From contig JAFAZM010000330.1 of assembly GCA_019239785.1 (NCBI GenBank), positions 1 to 16,176 on the forward strand: a stretch of 16,176 nt of DNA, read 5' to 3'. Source of the DNA: Sphingomonadaceae bacterium. Lineage in GTDB: Bacteria > Pseudomonadota > Alphaproteobacteria > Sphingomonadales > Sphingomonadaceae. The position numbers and the translations under genes are program-made. The notes below the pieces were generated by a model. The model made no database searches, had not been told where the DNA came from, and was given only the letters and a program-made list of their open reading frames with translations. Shown in pieces: positions 13,098 through 16,176 of the stretch (position 1 is the stretch's first letter; each line of letters starts with the position of its first letter).

Positions 13098-14453
13098 ATG
13101 ACCAGGCCCGTCGCCGCCATCATCCTTGCCGCCGGCAAGGGGACGCGGATGAAGTCCGATCTGCACAAGGTGCTCCACCCGATCGCCGGGCGGCCGATGC
13201 TCGCGCACCTGCTCGCCGGGGTCGAAGCGCTGTCGCCGGCGCGGACCGTGGTCGTCGTCGGCGACAGGAGCGAGCAGGTCGAGCCTCTGGTGACCGAGCA
13301 TGGCGGCACGATCGCGATCCAGGACCCGCAACACGGCACCGCGCATGCGGTGCTGCAGGCGAAGGCGGCCCTGGCCGGCTTCGAGGGCGACGTGCTGATC
13401 CTTTATGCCGACGTGCCCTTCGTCGGCATCGAGACGATGCGGCGGATGCTGAAGCGGCTCGGCGAGACGCAAGGCGCGGTCGTGCTCGCCTTCCGCCCCG
13501 AAGATGCCAAACATTATGGCCGCATCCTCGCCGAGCCCGACGGCACGATCCTGAAGATGGTCGAGTATAAGGATGCGAGCGAGGCGGAGCGGATGCTCGA
13601 CCTCTGCAACAGCGGGCTGATGGCGGTGCGCAGCGCCGAGCTCTGGCCGCTGCTGGCGCGGGTCGGCAACGACAATGCGGCGGGCGAATTTTATCTCCCG
13701 GACATCGTCATGCTCGCCGCCGCGGACGGGCATGCCTCAGCCGCGGTCGAGGTGGCGCCGGAGGAGGTCGAGGGCGTCAACAGCCGGGCCGAGCTCGCTT
13801 TGATGGAGGCCGCCTGGCAGACGCGCCGGCGCAGCGAGATGATGGCGGCGGGCGTGTCGCTGGTCGCGCCGGAGACGGTGTGGTTCGCCTGGGACACGAA
13901 GATCGGCCGCGACACGATCGTCGAGCCGAACGTCTTCTTCGGCACCGGCGTCACGATCGGCGAGGGTGCGCGCATCCGCGCCTTCTCCCATCTCGAAGGG
14001 GCGACCGTCGCCGCGGGCGCCGAGATCGGCCCGTTCGCGCGGCTCCGGCCCGGCGCGGTGATCGGCGAGAATGCGCGGATCGGCAATTTCGTCGAGGTGA
14101 AGCAGGCGACGCTCGGCAAGGGCGCCAAGGCCAACCATCTCTCCTATCTCGGCGACGCGGAGATCGGCGCCGGCGCGAACATCGGCGCCGGCACCATCAC
14201 CTGCAATTATGACGGCTATTTCAAATATCGCACCACGATCGGGGAGGGGGCGTTCATCGGCTCCAACTCGGCGCTGGTCGCGCCGGTCTCGATCGGCGCC
14301 GGCGCTCTCGTGGGCGCCGGCTCGGTGATCGTCCGCGACGTCGCCGCGGACGCCGTCGCCCTCGCCCGCGGCGAGCAGGTGGAGAAGGCGGGCAGGGCAG
14401 GCAAGTTCCGTGAGGTCATGTCCGCGCGCAAGGCCGCCAGCAAGCGGAGCTGA
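13098..14453 (+). CDS. glmU: bifunctional UDP-N-acetylglucosamine pyrophosphorylase / glucosamine-1-phosphate N-acetyltransferase GlmU
   Basis: A 451-residue GlmU. The N-terminal uridyltransferase (Rossmann-like, about 1-230) has LAAGKGTRMKSDLHKVLHP (10-28), Asp105 in YADVPF and Asn228 in GVNSR for Mg2+. The C-terminal half is a left-handed beta-helix of hexapeptide repeats (IGEGARI, IGPFARL, IGENARIGNF...), with the acetyltransferase active site at KANHLSYLGDAEIG (His347 as base) and NYDGYFKYRT. It makes UDP-GlcNAc for peptidoglycan and lipopolysaccharide. ATG 13098 is the natural start since the family begins just before the LAAGKGTRM motif; the ribosome site is weak. glmS follows 102 bases downstream, so the GlcN-6-P to UDP-GlcNAc pathway is partly clustered (glmM not in the window). 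Confidence 0.97.
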   Translation: MTRPVAAIILAAGKGTRMKSDLHKVLHPIAGRPMLAHLLAGVEALSPARTVVVVGDRSEQVEPLVTEHGGTIAIQDPQHGTAHAVLQAKAALAGFEGDVLILYADVPFVGIETMRRMLKRLGETQGAVVLAFRPEDAKHYGRILAEPDGTILKMVEYKDASEAERMLDLCNSGLMAVRSAELWPLLARVGNDNAAGEFYLPDIVMLAAADGHASAAVEVAPEEVEGVNSRAELALMEAAWQTRRRSEMMAAGVSLVAPETVWFAWDTKIGRDTIVEPNVFFGTGVTIGEGARIRAFSHLEGATVAAGAEIGPFARLRPGAVIGENARIGNFVEVKQATLGKGAKANHLSYLGDAEIGAGANIGAGTITCNYDGYFKYRTTIGEGAFIGSNSALVAPVSIGAGALVGAGSVIVRDVAADAVALARGEQVEKAGRAGKFREVMSARKAASKRS

Positions 14454-14555
14454 GGCGATCCGGGCCTCACCGAAAGTCGTTCCTTTCCTATTCAGGAATA
14501 ACGGCTAAGGAGCGCTGCGAACCCATCGGTCCGATGGGCGGGGAAGCAAATAAAC
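14454..14555 (+). promoter_or_regulatory. glmU-glmS gap with two hairpins
   Basis: TTCCT-ATTC-AGGAA (14485-14498) makes a 5-bp stem, and CCCATCGG-T-CCGATGGG (14522-14538) is a perfect 8-bp inverted repeat ending one base before the glmS ribosome site GGGGAAG (14540-14546). Neither is followed by a T-run, so they are poor terminators. The second could influence glmS translation, as the nearby SD is 9 bases from ATG 14556. The sequence is far too short and different to be the Gram-positive glmS ribozyme. Confidence 0.4.
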
Positions 14556-16176
14556 ATGTGCGGAATCATCGGGATCGTCGGTCGCGCCGAGACGGCGTCG
14601 CGGCTCATGGATGGGCTGAGAAGGCTCGAATATCGCGGCTATGACAGCTCGGGCCTGTGCACGATCGTCGACGGCCGGCTCGAGCGCCGCCGCGCCGAGG
14701 GCAAGCTCGACAACCTCCAGCGCGAGCTGGACCGGGAGCCCTTGCCCGGCCAGGTCGGGATCGCCCATACCCGCTGGGCGACCCACGGCGCGCCGACCGT
14801 AGGCAATGCCCATCCGCACGTCGTCGAGGGCGTCGCCGTCGTCCACAACGGCATCATCGAGAATTTCAAATCGCTGCGCGAGGAGATGCAGGCCAAGGGC
14901 CGCAGCTTCGAAAGCCAGACCGATTCCGAGGTCGTCGCCCATCTCGTCGCCGACCAGCTCGGCCAGGGCCGGGACCCGCAGGAGGCGGTCGCCGCCGTGC
15001 TGCCGCGGCTGCACGGCGCCTTCGCGCTCGCGATCCTGTTCCGCGACCATCCCGGGATGATCGTCGGCGCCCGGCTCGGCGCGCCGCTCACCATCGGCTA
15101 TGGCGAGGGCGAGAATTATCTCGGCTCCGACGCGCTCGCGCTCGCTGCGCTGACCCGCAGGATCGCCTATCTCGACGAAGGCGACTGGGCGGTCGTCACC
15201 CACGATAAGGTCGAGATCTTCGACCGCGAGAACCGGCCGGTCAGCCGCGAGACGGTCGAATCCGGCGCCTCTTCCGTCCGCATCGACAAGGGCAACCACG
15301 CCCATTTCATGCAGAAGGAGATTTTCGAGCAGCCGGTCGTCGTCGCCCAGACCTTGGGTTCCTACCTGCGCCCGCTGGAGCAGAAGGTGGCGCTGCCGCA
15401 GATGGACTTCTCGTTCGCGCCGGTGCCGCGCGTCACCATCGTCGCCTGCGGCACCTCTTATTATGCCGGCATGGTCGCCAAATATTGGCTGGAGCGCTTC
15501 GCCCGGGTGCCGGTCGACCTCGATGTCGCCAGCGAGTTCCGCTACCGCGACCCGGTGCTGGAGCCCGGCGGCCTGGCGCTCTTCATCTCGCAATCGGGCG
15601 AGACCGCGGACACGCTCGCCGCGCTGCGCCATGCCCGCGCCCAGGGCCAGAAGATCGCCGTCGTCGTCAACGTGCCGACCAGCTCGATGGCGCGCGAGGC
15701 GGATCTGCTGCTGCCCACCCATGCCGGGCCGGAGATCGGCGTCGCCTCGACCAAGGCCTTCACCTGCCAGCTCGCCGTGCTCGCCGCCCTCGCCGCCAAG
15801 GTCGCCCGCGACAAGGGCATGATGAGCGCGGAGGAGGAGCGCGAGATCGTCCTCCATCTGACCGAGGCGCCGGCGGCGATGAACGCCGCGCTCGCCCATG
15901 ACGAGGATATCGCCGCGATGGCGCCGCTCATCGCGAAGGCGCGCGACGTCCTCTATCTCGGCCGCGGCCAGGATTATCCGCTCGCGCTCGAAGGCGCGCT
16001 GAAGCTGAAGGAGATCAGCTACATCCACGCCGAAGGCTATGCCGCCGGCGAGATGAAGCACGGGCCGATCGCCCTGATCGACGACGCCGTGCCCCTGATC
16101 GTGCTGGCGCCCTCCGGCCCGCTCTTCGACAAGACCGTCTCCAACATGCAGGAGGCGATGGCGCGCGGGGCGCAGG
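14556..16176 (+). CDS. glmS: glutamine--fructose-6-phosphate aminotransferase GlmS (3' truncated by the window)
   Basis: 540 codons and one base are present out of roughly 607 in the family; the frame is open to the right edge. The glutaminase domain starts MCGIIGIVG with nucleophile Cys2, then HTRWATHGAPTVGNAHPH and NGIIENF. The two SIS domains follow: VACGTSYYAG (296-305), ISQSGETADT (344-353) and GVASTKAFTCQ (395-405), then the second SIS domain with EGALKLKEISYIHAEGYAAGEMKHGPIALI. The enzyme makes glucosamine-6-phosphate from fructose-6-phosphate and glutamine, the first step toward UDP-GlcNAc. ATG 14556 is certain because Cys must be the second residue. GGGGAAG lies upstream. The C-terminal fructose-6-phosphate-binding tail is outside the window. 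Confidence 0.97.
   Translation, partial: MCGIIGIVGRAETASRLMDGLRRLEYRGYDSSGLCTIVDGRLERRRAEGKLDNLQRELDREPLPGQVGIAHTRWATHGAPTVGNAHPHVVEGVAVVHNGIIENFKSLREEMQAKGRSFESQTDSEVVAHLVADQLGQGRDPQEAVAAVLPRLHGAFALAILFRDHPGMIVGARLGAPLTIGYGEGENYLGSDALALAALTRRIAYLDEGDWAVVTHDKVEIFDRENRPVSRETVESGASSVRIDKGNHAHFMQKEIFEQPVVVAQTLGSYLRPLEQKVALPQMDFSFAPVPRVTIVACGTSYYAGMVAKYWLERFARVPVDLDVASEFRYRDPVLEPGGLALFISQSGETADTLAALRHARAQGQKIAVVVNVPTSSMAREADLLLPTHAGPEIGVASTKAFTCQLAVLAALAAKVARDKGMMSAEEEREIVLHLTEAPAAMNAALAHDEDIAAMAPLIAKARDVLYLGRGQDYPLALEGALKLKEISYIHAEGYAAGEMKHGPIALIDDAVPLIVLAPSGPLFDKTVSNMQEAMARGAQ

Noticed and set aside
14454..14555. glmS ribozyme
   Set aside because: The gap is only 102 bases, lacks ribozyme-like sequence, and that ribozyme is known from Gram-positive bacteria.
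14505..16061. 518-codon minus-strand open frame opposite glmS
   Set aside because: A shadow of glmS: no recognisable motifs, Arg/Asp/Gly-rich, and glmS on the + strand is unmistakable.
1..16176. CRISPR array, tRNA or rRNA genes
   Set aside because: No regularly spaced direct repeats and no recognisable tRNA or rRNA sequence were found on either strand.

Overview
The window looks like a chromosomal segment from a high-GC alphaproteobacterium, most likely a sphingomonad. The evidence is strong GC3 codon bias, the phoR/phoU/phoB arrangement, a secreted Cys/His-rich protein of sphingomonad type, an HprK-like/PqqD-like/nucleotidyltransferase operon, and dispersed palindromic intergenic repeats. 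No rRNA, tRNA, CRISPR array, transposase or integrase was seen.

Layout. (1) Bases 1-104 hold the 3' end of an unidentified + strand gene, followed by a palindromic repeat (about 111-230). (2) A minus-strand polytopic membrane protein (233-1339) has a perfect 7-bp dyad in its promoter region. (3) From about 1400 to 5190 there is an island of visibly lower GC carrying a compact minus-strand operon. In transcription order it encodes a ParB/Srx-fold protein, a putative PD-(D/E)XK-like nuclease overlapping it by 8 nt, a DNA cytosine-5 methyltransferase, and a Vsr mismatch endonuclease. This looks like a horizontally acquired restriction-modification or defence module and is the most interesting part of the window. 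(4) Core genes resume with an SDR dehydrogenase of the (3R)-hydroxyacyl-CoA dehydrogenase type, preceded by a large hairpin, and a small secreted protein. (5) The phosphate regulon genes phoR, phoU and phoB lie on the minus strand. pstSCAB is absent between phoR and phoU, and a well-formed Pho box with a -10 element sits just after phoR and drives phoUB.

(6) Divergent from phoR is a four-gene + strand operon: a Tat-signal protein, a PqqD-like protein, an HprK-related kinase A and a nucleotidyltransferase-family protein. The last three are translationally coupled or nearly so. This is the HprK-rel-A type cluster, whose substrate is uncertain. The exported protein at its head is a candidate client. 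(7) A convergent gph gene (phosphoglycolate phosphatase) is followed by a 113-bp palindromic repeat, then glmU and the first 540 codons of glmS, which together supply UDP-GlcNAc for the cell wall and lipopolysaccharide.

Functional assignments come from motifs read by eye. No database search was possible.
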